Assembly: GCF_937920985.1 (NCBI RefSeq)
Contig: NZ_CALDXR010000023.1
Location: 1-21,510 of the forward strand
Length of the DNA stretch: 21,510 nucleotides
Origin: an uncultured Phascolarctobacterium sp.
GTDB lineage: Bacteria > Bacillota > Negativicutes > Acidaminococcales > Acidaminococcaceae
Direction: 5' to 3'
Shown here piece after piece: positions 1 to 8,164 of this stretch; the stretch's first letter is position 1, and the number at the start of each line of letters is the position of its first letter. The notes below the pieces were generated by a model that made no database searches, was not told the origin of the DNA, and saw only the letters and a program-made list of their open reading frames with translations. The position numbers and the translations under genes were made by a program.

Positions 1-52
1 ACGGTGGTGTGAGAGGTCGACTGCTCAAATAATGAGCAGTCTCCTACTCGAT
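1..52 (+). mobile_element. 3' end of a group II intron (end of domain V, domain VI)
   Basis: The first bases (GGTGGTGTGAGAGG) look like the 3' strand of a bacterial group II intron domain V. They are followed by a domain VI-like hairpin: stem 19-26 with 34-41 and loop 27-33. An unpaired stretch ending CCTACTCGAT comes next. A46 is the natural candidate for the bulged branch-point adenosine, seven bases from a 3' splice site after position 52. The rest of the intron, with any reverse transcriptase/maturase, lies outside the window. The call relies on remembered family consensus, not on a covariance search. Confidence 0.68.
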
Positions 53-92
53 TGGTATTGCTCATGTATACATTATATCTCTGTCATAAAGC

Positions 93-126
93 TTGCTTTT
101 TTGACAGTAATATAGTAAAGTATTAC
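93..126 (+). promoter_or_regulatory. Putative promoter of the amino-acid ABC operon
   Basis: A perfect TTGACA lies at 101-106, but no good -10 box sits at standard spacing (TATTAC at 121-126 is 14 bp away). An alternative is TTGCTT at 93-98 with TAAAGT at 116-121, 17 bp apart. One of these probably drives the operon starting at 168, just downstream of the group II intron. Confidence 0.33.
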
Positions 127-167
127 GTAACTTAGTAGATTATTTCACAATGAAAGGTGTGTTTTTG

Positions 168-1016
168 ATGAACTTGAAGAAATTTTTGAAAGCTGCCCTG
201 TGCAGTGCTATGGTTGTAGCAATGGCAGTTACCGCTGGCTGCGGCGGTGGCGATAAAAAAGCTGACAGCGGCAAGAAGGTATTGAAGGTTGGTATGGAAT
301 GTGCATACGCTCCGTACAACTGGTCCCAACCGTCTGCTGACGGCGGTGCTGTTAAAATCGCCGGCTCTAACGAATACGCTTATGGTTATGACGTTATGAT
401 TGCTAAAAAATTAGCTGATTCTATGGGCGCTGACTTGGAAATTCACAAAATTGAATGGGATGGCCTTGCTCCTGCAGTAGTAAGCGGTAAAATTGACGCT
501 GCAATTGCTGGCATGTCCATTACCTCCAAACGTAAAGAATCTGTTGACTTCACTAAACCTTACTACTATGCAACTGTAGTAGCGCTGGTTAAAAAGGATT
601 CTCCGCAAGCTCAGGCTAAGAGCGTTGCTGATCTCAAAGGCTCTGTTGCTACCTCTCAGCTGAACACCATCTGGTATGACCAGATTGACCAGGTTCCGGA
701 CGTTAAAAAGCTGCCTGCTATCGATAACGTTCCTGGCATGATTGTTGCTCTGAAATCCGGCAAATGCAACCTGATCGTAACAGATATCCCGACTGCTAAG
801 GCTGCTGCTTTTGCTAACCCTGAGCTGACCATGGTAACCTTCCCTGAAGGTCAAGGCTTCAAAACTTCTAAAGAAGATGTTGAAATCGGCATTGCTATTA
901 AAAAAGGCAACAAGGAACTGGCAGACGCTATGAACAAGGTTCTGGGCGGCATGAATGAGGCTGACTTCAATAAGATTATGGATGAAGCTATTAAGAAACA
1001 GCCTTTGGCAAAATAA
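168..1016 (+). CDS. Amino-acid ABC transporter substrate-binding lipoprotein (SBP_bac_3 family)
   Basis: This is an extracytoplasmic solute receptor for a polar amino-acid importer, 282 residues from the chosen start. The ATG at 168 is preferred over the one at 150 because AAAGGTG (153-159) lies about 8 bases upstream and the lipoprotein signal then starts cleanly with MNLKKFLK. The lipobox VTAGC places the lipidated cysteine at residue 25. Family motifs include GYDVMIAKKLA near residue 72 and a KRKESVDFTKPYYY segment near residues 118-132, typical of periplasmic binding protein type 2 domains. The permease and ATPase genes follow on the same strand, so this is the first gene of a three-gene operon. 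The substrate (glutamine, cystine, basic or other amino acid) cannot be read from the sequence. Confidence 0.93.
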   Translation: MNLKKFLKAALCSAMVVAMAVTAGCGGGDKKADSGKKVLKVGMECAYAPYNWSQPSADGGAVKIAGSNEYAYGYDVMIAKKLADSMGADLEIHKIEWDGLAPAVVSGKIDAAIAGMSITSKRKESVDFTKPYYYATVVALVKKDSPQAQAKSVADLKGSVATSQLNTIWYDQIDQVPDVKKLPAIDNVPGMIVALKSGKCNLIVTDIPTAKAAAFANPELTMVTFPEGQGFKTSKEDVEIGIAIKKGNKELADAMNKVLGGMNEADFNKIMDEAIKKQPLAK

Positions 1017-1067
1017 GCTGTATAAGAATGGAATAGCTGCGTTGCAATAACGAGTTACGCCATTTGC

Positions 1068-1095
1068 AAGGGGCGGCGGATGTCGCCCCTTTTTG
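1068..1095 (+). terminator. Intra-operon terminator-like hairpin
   Basis: Stem AAGGGGCG/CGCCCCTT (1068-1075 with 1084-1091) has an 8-base loop and is followed by a short T run. It lies between the binding-protein and permease genes, where a leaky terminator or 3'-stabilising hairpin would give more binding protein than membrane components. Confidence 0.7.
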
Positions 1096-1119
1096 TATTA
1101 AATTAAGGTGGTGTATGTA

Positions 1120-1914
1120 ATGCCGGAAACATTTTTTGGCTGGGTAGTCTACCTGCTGCAGCAATATGGCTCTGTCCTGCTGAAGGGCGCGGTCGTTACT
1201 CTGCTGTTGGCAATAGTAGGCACATTTGTTGGCTGTATTATCGGCCTTATTGTTGGTGTTATTCAAACAATTCCTTTGGAAGATAATGACAGCAAGGTTA
1301 AGAGAACTTTGGTGCGCTGTTTGCAGCGCTTATTAGACGCTTACGTAGAGGTGTTCCGCGGTACACCTATGATTGTACAGGCTATGGTTGTTTATTATGG
1401 TGCAATGAGCCTGTTTGATATCGATATGTCACCGCTGTTTGCAGGCTTTTTGGTTGTTTCTATCAATACCGGTGCTTACATGGCAGAAACTGTGCGTGGC
1501 GGTATTGAATCTGTTGATCCGGGACAAAAGGAAGCAGCAATCGCTATCGGTATGGACCATATCCAGACCATGCGCTGCGTTATTCTGCCGCAGGCTCTGC
1601 GCAACGTTATGCCGCAGCTGGGCAACAACCTGATTATCAATATCAAGGATACTTCTGTATTGAACGTTATTTCCGTAACGGAGCTGTACTTTGCTTCTAA
1701 ATCTGCTGCAGGCGTTTATTACAAATACTTTGAAATTTTCTTCATTACCTGCGTAATTTACTTTATTATGACCTTTACCGCTTCCCGCCTGCTGCGCTGG
1801 TTGGAAAGCAAGATGGATGGCCCGAAGGATTATCAGCTGGTTACCTATGACCCGATGATGGATCCTTGCGGTGATATCCCTCTGCCTACTAAGAAGCCGA
1901 AAGGACGGTACTAA
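1120..1914 (+). CDS. Amino-acid ABC transporter permease (HisM/GlnP family)
   Basis: Inner-membrane permease of the polar amino-acid uptake family, 264 residues from the ATG at 1120. AAGGTGG (1105-1111) is well spaced for that start, which excludes the in-frame GTG codons at 1108/1111. Hydrophobic segments are visible near residues 18-48, 83-115 and 200-225. The family signature FRGTP is at 79-83. The ATPase-docking EAA loop (EAAIAIG, then ILPQALR) is at 138-161. The C-terminus ends in a basic, proline-rich tail. The ATPase gene begins three bases after the stop codon, so the two are almost certainly co-translated. It probably works as a homodimer, since only one permease gene is present. Confidence 0.93.
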   Translation: MPETFFGWVVYLLQQYGSVLLKGAVVTLLLAIVGTFVGCIIGLIVGVIQTIPLEDNDSKVKRTLVRCLQRLLDAYVEVFRGTPMIVQAMVVYYGAMSLFDIDMSPLFAGFLVVSINTGAYMAETVRGGIESVDPGQKEAAIAIGMDHIQTMRCVILPQALRNVMPQLGNNLIINIKDTSVLNVISVTELYFASKSAAGVYYKYFEIFFITCVIYFIMTFTASRLLRWLESKMDGPKDYQLVTYDPMMDPCGDIPLPTKKPKGRY

Positions 1915-1917
1915 GCT

Positions 1918-2661
1918 ATGGAAAAGGAACTTTTGTTATCAGTCCATGATTTAAAGAAAAGCTTTGGCGAGCGTGAAATTTTAAAGGGCATCAGCTTCGA
2001 TGTCCGTCGCGGCGATGTTGTCTGCATCATCGGTCCTTCCGGCAGCGGCAAGTCTACGCTCATCCGCTGCGTGAACTATTTGGAGCATCCGACTGGTGGT
2101 ACTATTGATTACCGTGGCACAGATGTTAATGAAGCTTTCAAAAAGCTCACTATGTATCGTACTAAGGTAGGCATGGTGTTCCAATCCTTCAACCTGTTTA
2201 ATAATATGACTGTACTGGAAAACTGCATGGTTGGTCAGGTTAAGGTTCTTGGCAAAAGCAAGGAAGAAGCACGCGCTACTGCGCTGAAATATCTGAAGCA
2301 TGTTGGTATGGACAGCTATGTAAATGCTAAACCGCACCAGCTGAGCGGTGGCCAGAAGCAGCGTGTAGCAATCGCACGTGCCTTAGCTTTGGAGCCGGAG
2401 GTTCTTTTGATGGACGAGCCGACAAGCGCACTGGATCCGGAAATGGTTGGCGAGGTTCTGCGCGTTATCCGCGACCTGGCTAAGGAAGGTTTGACCATGG
2501 TTATCGTAACGCATGAGATGGCTTTTGCGCGTGATGTTTCTAACCGTGTTATCTTTATTGACCAGGGCGTAATTGCTGAGGAAGGCGCACCGCAGGAGCT
2601 GTTTGCTCATCCGAAGAATAAACGTACCCAGGATTTCTTAAGCCGATTTGCCAATGCTTAA
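1918..2661 (+). CDS. Amino-acid ABC transporter ATP-binding protein (GlnQ/HisP family)
   Basis: Cytoplasmic ATPase that powers the importer encoded by the two preceding genes; 247 residues, normal for the family. All nucleotide-binding motifs are intact: Walker A GPSGSGKST (39-47), Q-loop Gln89, signature LSGGQ (142-146), Walker B ending in MDE (165-167), D-loop SALD (170-173) and switch His199. The start ATG overlaps nothing and lies three bases after the permease stop, with AAAGGA about 12 bases upstream. A strong terminator follows, so this is the last gene of the operon. Substrate specificity is set by the binding protein and is not evident here. Confidence 0.95.
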   Translation: MEKELLLSVHDLKKSFGEREILKGISFDVRRGDVVCIIGPSGSGKSTLIRCVNYLEHPTGGTIDYRGTDVNEAFKKLTMYRTKVGMVFQSFNLFNNMTVLENCMVGQVKVLGKSKEEARATALKYLKHVGMDSYVNAKPHQLSGGQKQRVAIARALALEPEVLLMDEPTSALDPEMVGEVLRVIRDLAKEGLTMVIVTHEMAFARDVSNRVIFIDQGVIAEEGAPQELFAHPKNKRTQDFLSRFANA

Positions 2662-2684
2662 GCTAATTGTATAAAGTAGATTTT

Positions 2685-2729
2685 GCTCTCTGTTTCAAGG
2701 TATACCTTGAAGCAGGGAGCTTTTGTTTT
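2685..2729 (+). terminator. Rho-independent terminator of the amino-acid ABC operon
   Basis: A 16-base stem (2685-2700 pairing with 2705-2720, some G-U pairs) closes on a TATA loop and is followed by TTTTGTTTT. Confidence 0.9.
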
Positions 2730-2864
2730 GCGATGAGCTTTTATCATAACCGAGAGATGCAAGAAGAAATTATAAGTCAACGCAGGAATTTTATTTATTG
2801 CTGTAGAAATTCTATTAAGGCGAGGAATATCTCTGCTTAGAAAGAGTTAAAGGTAGTGATAAAA

Positions 2865-4418
2865 ATGATGAAGGTTTTGCGAAGTGTTTTGCTTTGCGCT
2901 TTACTGTTGACTACTCATACAGCATTTGCCGCTAAGGGCACTCTGTTATATATACCCATGGACAACAGACCGGTGTGCCTTGATTACACAGTGCAGACGA
3001 TGCAGGCTGCAGGCTGGGATGTACAGCTGCCGCCGGCCGAATATATTGCCGGTGCTCAGTCAGCAGGGCAGCCGGAAGAGCTTTTCAACTGGCTGGAATC
3101 TAAGGCCGGTGAATCGGTAGCCATTGTTGCTTCCTCTGATGCTTTGCTTTATGGCGGACTGGTGGCATCTCGCACACATGAAATTTCGCCGGAGCTTCTG
3201 CAGCAGCGTGCAGAACGCTTGGTAGATTTGAAAAAACAGCATGGCGGGCAGAAGGTTTATGTATTTACTACTATTATGCGTTCGCCTAAGGCCAGCAGTG
3301 CGCCGACAGAGCCGGCATATTATAAGGAATGGGGCCCTAAGATTTTCCGCTTGGGCGAACTGGAGGACAAGCTGGAGCTTAAGCAGATTAAGCGTAAAGA
3401 GGTAAAAGAGCTGGCTGAGCTGCGCAGCAGCATTCCCCGGGAAATACTTACTGATATGTTTACGCGCCGCAGCAATAATATCCGCGCTACGGAGCTTTTG
3501 CTGCATGGTGTAGAAAGCGGCGATTTTGATTATATGTTGATTGGCCGCGATGATACAGCTGCTTATTCGCAGGCACATAGGGAAGCACGCGAGATGGATA
3601 TTCTGGTGAATGAGCTGCCGAAGGAAAAAATCCGTTTCTTCGCAGGCGCAGATCAGCTTGGGCTGCTGCTTTTGAGCCGTGCGGCCAACCGCCTGCAGTA
3701 CGAGCTGCCGCTGGTAAATGTAACCTATGCTGCCGGCAAGGGAGGCAAGACTGTACCTACGTATGAGGATGATACTGTGGCGGTGAGCGCCAAACAGCAT
3801 ATCTACGCTGCCGGTGCCTTCCCGGTGCGTACACGTAAAAATGCCGATTTGGTATTGGCTGTCAACACTCCTGCCGATGGCGTGACACATGAGGCGTCTG
3901 ATGCAAGCAATAGCTACAAGGCATTGCCTGCTACCGTAAATTTCGTCAATAAGGTTGAACGCATTCTTAAGCATAATCATCCTGTGACTGTGGCAGATAT
4001 CCGCTTTGGCAACGGTGCGGACAATGCTTTGGTAAAGACCTTGTTTGACAAACAGCTTGCCTACAGACTGGCATCCTACGGCGGTTGGAATACCGCAGGC
4101 AACAGCCTGGGCTTTGCTTTGGCGCAGGGGCTGCTGCAGAAGCAGCTGCCGTTGGAAGCAAGAGAAAATCTGCTTAATGTGCGATATCTTGATGATTGGG
4201 CTTATCAGGCAAATGTGCGCATGCAAACTTATCAGCAGCTGATTTGGCCTAACTATTGGCCTAACAGTGGCTTGAACGAGGAGCAGAGTAAGGCGGCGGA
4301 AGAGTTTATTACCCGGGAAATCAACAAGGTAAGTAAGCCGTATATGGGCAACACTGCCGAAGAATATAAATTTACGCTGCCGTGGAGCAGAATGTTTGAA
4401 GTAAAGGTGGAGCGATAA
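2865..4418 (+). CDS. DUF4127 family exported protein
   Basis: This is recognisable as DUF4127, a family without an established function; 517 residues, about the usual size. The ATG at 2865 is chosen because AAAGG (2849-2853) fits it, while the GTG at 2856 is too close. The N-terminus is a signal peptide with a likely cut after AFA (about residue 22), so the protein is exported. Family hallmarks are YIPMDNRPVC at the mature N-terminus (about 30-40), GRDDT near 226-231, FGNGADNAL near 380, and GGWNTAGNSLG near 404-414. The conserved acidic and asparagine residues suggest an active or metal/sugar-binding site, but this is inference. The acetyltransferase gene begins one base after the stop, with its ribosome-binding site inside this gene, so the two are translationally coupled. 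Confidence 0.85.
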   Translation: MMKVLRSVLLCALLLTTHTAFAAKGTLLYIPMDNRPVCLDYTVQTMQAAGWDVQLPPAEYIAGAQSAGQPEELFNWLESKAGESVAIVASSDALLYGGLVASRTHEISPELLQQRAERLVDLKKQHGGQKVYVFTTIMRSPKASSAPTEPAYYKEWGPKIFRLGELEDKLELKQIKRKEVKELAELRSSIPREILTDMFTRRSNNIRATELLLHGVESGDFDYMLIGRDDTAAYSQAHREAREMDILVNELPKEKIRFFAGADQLGLLLLSRAANRLQYELPLVNVTYAAGKGGKTVPTYEDDTVAVSAKQHIYAAGAFPVRTRKNADLVLAVNTPADGVTHEASDASNSYKALPATVNFVNKVERILKHNHPVTVADIRFGNGADNALVKTLFDKQLAYRLASYGGWNTAGNSLGFALAQGLLQKQLPLEARENLLNVRYLDDWAYQANVRMQTYQQLIWPNYWPNSGLNEEQSKAAEEFITREINKVSKPYMGNTAEEYKFTLPWSRMFEVKVER

Positions 4419-4419
4419 A

Positions 4420-5031
4420 ATGTCAATGAAGTATACGCTTCGCTTTGCGAAGCTTGCGGATACTGCAGAGCTGCTTGCGATTTACGCGCCCTTTGTCGCC
4501 AGCAACGACAGGGCGCTCAGCGATGTATCATTTGAATATGAAGTACCGTCAGTAGCGGAATTTACTGAGAGAATCAAAAATATTTCTGCAGCCTATCCTT
4601 ATATAGTCTGTGAGCACGATGGCAGACTGCTTGGTTATGTTTATGCCCATCCTTATATTCAGCGTGCTGCCTATCAGTGGGGCGCTGAGGTAACTATTTA
4701 TCTGGCACCAGAGTGGCAGGGGCGTGGCCTGGGCAAGGTTATGTACGCAGCTCTGGAGGCTTTGCTGCGCCTGCAGGGTGTAGTTGTGACTTACGCCTGC
4801 ATTACTGCCAGCAATGAGCACAGCGTCAAAATGCATGAGGCTTGCGGTTATAAAATTATCGGTATCTTCAATAATACAGGCTTCAAGCACGGCCATTGGC
4901 TGGACATGGTGTGGATGGAGAAGGTTATTGCCGAGCATCCCAAGCAGCCTGCGCTGATCAAAAAGATAGGCGAGCTGCCAGCTGAAGTTGTAGCAGCAAT
5001 TTTGCGGGATGCTTCTGCGAAGCCGCAGTAG
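4420..5031 (+). CDS. GNAT family N-acetyltransferase (phosphinothricin acetyltransferase-like)
   Basis: Predicted acetyl-CoA-dependent N-acetyltransferase of 203 residues. The acetyl-CoA pyrophosphate-binding motif QGRGLG is at 100-105, after a beta strand (EVTIYLA). The order of N-terminal RFAKLADTAELLAIYAPFV, a central LLGYVYAHPY, and GFKHGHWLDMVWME near 155-168 matches the Pat/Bar subgroup. The roughly 30-residue C-terminal tail is longer than in typical Pat proteins. AAAGGTGGAG (4403-4412) sits 7 bases before the ATG, inside the preceding gene. The natural substrate is unknown; Pat-like proteins often acetylate methionine-derivative or other small amines, and close operonic linkage to an exported DUF4127 protein does not clarify this. 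Confidence 0.88.
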   Translation: MSMKYTLRFAKLADTAELLAIYAPFVASNDRALSDVSFEYEVPSVAEFTERIKNISAAYPYIVCEHDGRLLGYVYAHPYIQRAAYQWGAEVTIYLAPEWQGRGLGKVMYAALEALLRLQGVVVTYACITASNEHSVKMHEACGYKIIGIFNNTGFKHGHWLDMVWMEKVIAEHPKQPALIKKIGELPAEVVAAILRDASAKPQ

Positions 5032-5112
5032 TCAGCATATTAGCAAAACCAGTTTTTGTGCATCAGCGTAACAGCAATTTAAGAAGCTGTTGTAAGATTT
5101 TAGCAGAAAAAG

Positions 5113-5168
5113 AAAAAGCACTGTCGCTCTATCTGATATAAAAATATCAGTGAGCAGACAGTGCTTTT
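5113..5168. terminator. Bidirectional terminator between convergent genes
   Basis: AAAAGCACTGTC (5114-5125) pairs with GACAGTGCTTTT (5157-5168), with an inner partly paired segment around GATATAAAAATATC. A-rich and T-rich flanks allow it to serve the acetyltransferase on the plus strand and the permease (ending at 5178) on the minus strand. Confidence 0.88.
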
Positions 5169-5177
5169 GTGCTTTTC

Positions 5178-5996
5178 TCAGTTCTTCCAGGGGATAGCCT
5201 TTTTCTCCAACCATTGCAGGAACAGGTTAAAGAGCAGGCCGAGCAAGGACAATACAATAACTCCGGCCATCAAGCGGTCAGTAATCATCAAATCGCCATA
5301 ATGCAGGATGAGGGCACCGATGCCGACCTGTGCGGCAATCATCTCTGCTGCCACCAGCAGCAGCAGAGATGTGCCGGCAGCAAGGCGTAGGCCTGCGAAA
5401 ATCATAGGTAAGGCGTTAGGCAGAACAACACTTTTCATCGTTTTCCACCAGCTGGCGTTAAAGCTTACTGCAACCTTGATAAGCAGTGTGTCAACATTTT
5501 TGACGCCGCTGTAGGTGTTCATTGCTACCGGAAAGAAGACGCCGAGAGCAATAATCGTTACTTTCGAAAGCTCGCCGATTCCAAGCCAAAGGATAAATAA
5601 CGGCAGCAAAGCGATTTTAGGGATAGGGTAAAGAGCGTTGACGATAGGATTGCCGATTTTATCTGCGAGCGCCGAGGTACCGGTAACAAGACCGACTGCA
5701 AGGCCGATAAGGCTGCCGACAGCAAAACCGATTAGGATACGGTACATGCTGGCTGCCAGGCTTACGCCGATTTCACCATCAGCAAGCATGGTAAGCAGAG
5801 CGCTGATAATTTGGCTGGGCGCTGGTAAAAACAAAGACGAAACCAGGCCGGAGCGGCAGATAGCCTCCCAAAGGAGCAGCAGGATAATGATGGAAGCAAC
5901 GCTTACCCAATGCGGATAGGTCTTTTGCCAATGCGTCATACGGTTGCGCACGATATATTCGTTAGCTGCGCTCGCAGCAGTTTTCTTTTCAGGCAT
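5178..5996 (-). CDS. ABC transporter permease (SsuC/TauC/NrtB family)
   Basis: Inner-membrane permease of the nitrate/sulfonate/taurine-class importers, 272 residues, about six hydrophobic segments. The first is near residues 32-50 (VASIIILLLLWEAICRSG). LPAPSQIISAL just after it is a family hallmark. The ATPase-docking loop around VAVSFNASWWKTM and VVLPNALPMIFAGLR lies at about 174-205. The start is supported by GGAGGTGG roughly 9 bases upstream. The gene overlaps the end of the ATPase gene by 8 bp, indicating translational coupling. It is the last gene of the three-gene operon and runs into the bidirectional terminator. The substrate (sulfonate, taurine, pyrimidine precursor or another organic anion) is not determinable. 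Confidence 0.92.
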   Translation of the reverse strand: MPEKKTAASAANEYIVRNRMTHWQKTYPHWVSVASIIILLLLWEAICRSGLVSSLFLPAPSQIISALLTMLADGEIGVSLAASMYRILIGFAVGSLIGLAVGLVTGTSALADKIGNPIVNALYPIPKIALLPLFILWLGIGELSKVTIIALGVFFPVAMNTYSGVKNVDTLLIKVAVSFNASWWKTMKSVVLPNALPMIFAGLRLAAGTSLLLLVAAEMIAAQVGIGALILHYGDLMITDRLMAGVIVLSLLGLLFNLFLQWLEKKAIPWKN

Positions 5997-6777
5997 TGTC
6001 TTCCACCTCCATTAAGGCAGCACGCGCATCCTTGCTGATATGCTCCCAGATGATGCGGACAAATTCCGAAATTTCATCTGTGTGCTCCGGCTTAGAGCGG
6101 TCGGCACGCGGAATGGCAATCTGCAGTATTTTGCTGACCTTGCCGGGGCGACGCGAAAGCAGTACAACTCTGTCAGCAAGCATGACTGCTTCCTGAATAT
6201 TATGCGTAACATATAGCGTGGTCAAGCGCGTCTTTTCCCACAGCGTTACCAGCTCCTCCTGCATGATGGTGCGCGTTTGCGCATCTAAGGCAGAAAACGG
6301 CTCATCCATCAGCAGCAGGTCAGGCTCGATAGCTAAAGCGCGGGCGATGCCAACACGTTGACGCATACCGCCGCTTAGTTGATGTGGGAAGGATTTTTCA
6401 AAGCCCTTTAAGCCTACAAGCTCAATGTAATGCTTAATGCGAGCTTCCTTTTCGTCTGCCTTCATGCCTGCTGTTTCCAATCCGAAGGCTATGTTATCGT
6501 GCACGTTGCGCCAGGGGAAGAGCCCTGTTTCCTGAAAGACGATGCTCATACGAGGCTCATAGCCTGCAGCGACATCAGTAAATTTTACGTTACCGCCAGT
6601 TGGCTCCAAAAGCCCGGCAGTTATATTGAGCAAGGTTGATTTACCACAGCCTGACGGTCCTACCAATGCTACAAATTCTTCCTTATTAATGCTGAGGTTA
6701 ATATCCTGCAAAACAGGAAGCAGCTTACCGCTGGTGGTGGTGAAATCCTTGCAGATATTTGCGATTTCTAATTTCAT
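5989..6777 (-). CDS. ABC transporter ATP-binding protein (SsuB/TauB/NrtD family)
   Basis: Cytoplasmic ATPase of the same importer, 262 residues. Intact motifs are Walker A GPSGCGKST (40-48), Q-loop Gln82 in VFQETGLFPWRNV, signature LSGGM (134-138) followed by RQRVGIARAL, Walker B LLLMDE (154-159), D-loop SALD (162-165) and switch His192. QETGLFPW and LSGGMRQR are characteristic of the SsuB/TauB branch. GGAGG lies about 10 bases before the start codon. A long inverted repeat separates it from the upstream binding-protein gene; downstream it overlaps the permease gene. Confidence 0.94.
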   Translation of the reverse strand: MKLEIANICKDFTTTSGKLLPVLQDINLSINKEEFVALVGPSGCGKSTLLNITAGLLEPTGGNVKFTDVAAGYEPRMSIVFQETGLFPWRNVHDNIAFGLETAGMKADEKEARIKHYIELVGLKGFEKSFPHQLSGGMRQRVGIARALAIEPDLLLMDEPFSALDAQTRTIMQEELVTLWEKTRLTTLYVTHNIQEAVMLADRVVLLSRRPGKVSKILQIAIPRADRSKPEHTDEISEFVRIIWEHISKDARAALMEVEDNA

Positions 6778-6795
6778 TTTCTACCATCCTCCAAA

Positions 6796-6882
6796 AAGAC
6801 TGGCGCTAACATATCAGCCGCAGCGTTTGGGTGCTAAAGCATCGTTAACGCATTTTGCAGCTGTTAAATTTACGCCAGTCTT
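6796..6882 (-). repeat. Long-range inverted repeat between binding-protein and ATPase genes
   Basis: AAGACTGGCG (6796-6805) is exactly complementary to CGCCAGTCTT (6873-6882), enclosing about 67 bases with further weak pairing (CTAACA with TGTTAA). In the minus-strand mRNA the stem is followed by TTTTTGGAGG, so the T run merges into the ATPase Shine-Dalgarno site. It could act as a leaky terminator or an mRNA-stability hairpin giving excess binding protein. Confidence 0.6.
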
Positions 6883-6894
6883 GCTTTAATAATT

Positions 6895-7914
6895 TTATTT
6901 CTTCAGTGCTTCATCAAGAAAGCTTGTGTTGGCAACATCCTTCGCATCCAGTGTGCCGGTAATCATCTTGTTATCAGTGTACCATTTAATTTGGGTTGCG
7001 ATATCGCTGACGAGCAGCTTGCCGTCCTTATCAATATAGGGCAGGCCGGCTTTAATGTCTTCAGCCGGAGCCTTAACGTATTTGGCTACAATATTAACAA
7101 CCTCTTCCAGCTTCTTGGCATCCTTCTTTTCTACTGCAGCTTCGTAATAATAGTTGCAGGCCTTGTTGTAAGCACGCATGAAGCGTACTGCCGCATCCTT
7201 ATTCTTCATAAAGTCAGGTGAGTAGAAGATAGCAGATGTCTGGTACGGAATAACGTCGCCAACCTGTACAACCAATTTGCCATAGCCTGCTTTTTGCACC
7301 TTGGTGATGTTGGGCTCGTTTAAGATACAGCCGTCAATCTGCTTGCTTTCCAAAGCAGCCATAACAGCGCTGAGCTTGCTCAGGGGAACAATTTCCACAT
7401 CATTGAGACTCATGCCCTGGGTTTCCAGCATTCTGCCAAGCATATAATGGAAGGTGGAGCCCTTTTGCGTAATACCGATACGCTTGCCCTTCAAATCCTT
7501 CAGGCTTTTTACACCGGCGTTATAGTTGTCGGTGGTCACGAGCAGTGCAGAAGAGGAATAGCCTTTTTGTTCGCGTCCTTTATCTGCAACAATGCCCAGC
7601 TTTTGTCCCTTGGCTGCCATGTTATAAAGGCTGGCCGTAATGCCGGTAGCACCAACGTCAACCTTAGAGGAAGCAGTAGATACGGCAATCGGATGAGCAG
7701 CGTCAAACCATTGTGGTTCAATTTCAATACCTTCTTCAGCAAAGAAGCCCTTATCCATAGCGATAAATAAAGGAGCGCTGCTTGTCAGGCGCAACATGCC
7801 AAGGCTTACCTTAGTCTTTTCTTTGGGTGTGTCTTTTTTTGAATCGTTACCGCCACAGCCTGCAGCTAATACTAATAGGCAAAGGCTGAGCAGAAGAGCA
7901 ACTATTTTCTTCAT
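6895..7914 (-). CDS. ABC transporter substrate-binding lipoprotein (SsuA/TauA/NMT1-like)
   Basis: Solute receptor of the minus-strand importer, 339 residues from the chosen start. The ATG at 7914 is preferred over the one at 7938 because GGGAAGGAA precedes it and the signal then begins MKKIVALLL. The lipobox VLAAGC gives a lipidated Cys20. LTSSAPLFIAMDKGFFAEEG near the mature N-terminus and the KSLKDLKGKRIGI segment are typical of the SsuA/TauA/NMT1 type 2 binding fold. It is the first gene of the operon and is followed by the ATPase and permease genes. The divergent upstream space (7915-8122) holds AT-rich DNA without a clear -35/-10 pair on this strand; TAGAAT is a weak -10 candidate. The ligand is unknown. 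Confidence 0.9.
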   Translation of the reverse strand: MKKIVALLLSLCLLVLAAGCGGNDSKKDTPKEKTKVSLGMLRLTSSAPLFIAMDKGFFAEEGIEIEPQWFDAAHPIAVSTASSKVDVGATGITASLYNMAAKGQKLGIVADKGREQKGYSSSALLVTTDNYNAGVKSLKDLKGKRIGITQKGSTFHYMLGRMLETQGMSLNDVEIVPLSKLSAVMAALESKQIDGCILNEPNITKVQKAGYGKLVVQVGDVIPYQTSAIFYSPDFMKNKDAAVRFMRAYNKACNYYYEAAVEKKDAKKLEEVVNIVAKYVKAPAEDIKAGLPYIDKDGKLLVSDIATQIKWYTDNKMITGTLDAKDVANTSFLDEALKK

Positions 7915-8122
7915 TAATAATTCCTTCCCTTCTCCCAAAAGTTCAATAAAATACCGCTTTTATTCTACACTATTTAACAATAAAAAGCAGTAATATTAAT
8001 AAAAAAATCGTTTTGGGAGATAAGAAAAAGTCTTTTTGTACGAAATGCAACAGAATTTGCGGATGTTTTAGGGGGCTTTCTGTGAAAAATCTGTGTTAAG
8101 ACACTTCTTAATAGCAAAAAAA

Positions 8123-8131
8123 TGCTATAAT
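8123..8131 (+). promoter_or_regulatory. Extended -10 promoter element
   Basis: TGCTATAAT (8123-8131) is a perfect -10 with the TGn extension. It lies about 34 bases before the GTG start at 8165. No convincing -35 is present, as is usual for extended -10 promoters. Confidence 0.6.
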
Positions 8132-8164
8132 ATAATAGTATGTTTGAAGAAAGGGCGTGGAGAC

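Noticed and set aside
1..52. T-box or riboswitch leader ending
   Set aside because: The conserved order GGTGGTGTGAGAGG, hairpin, CCTACTCGAT fits a group II intron end better, and there is no T-box core or terminator.
3060..4226. 388-codon minus-strand frame opposite the DUF4127 gene
   Set aside because: Antisense to a recognised family gene with matching codon pattern; no family features of its own.
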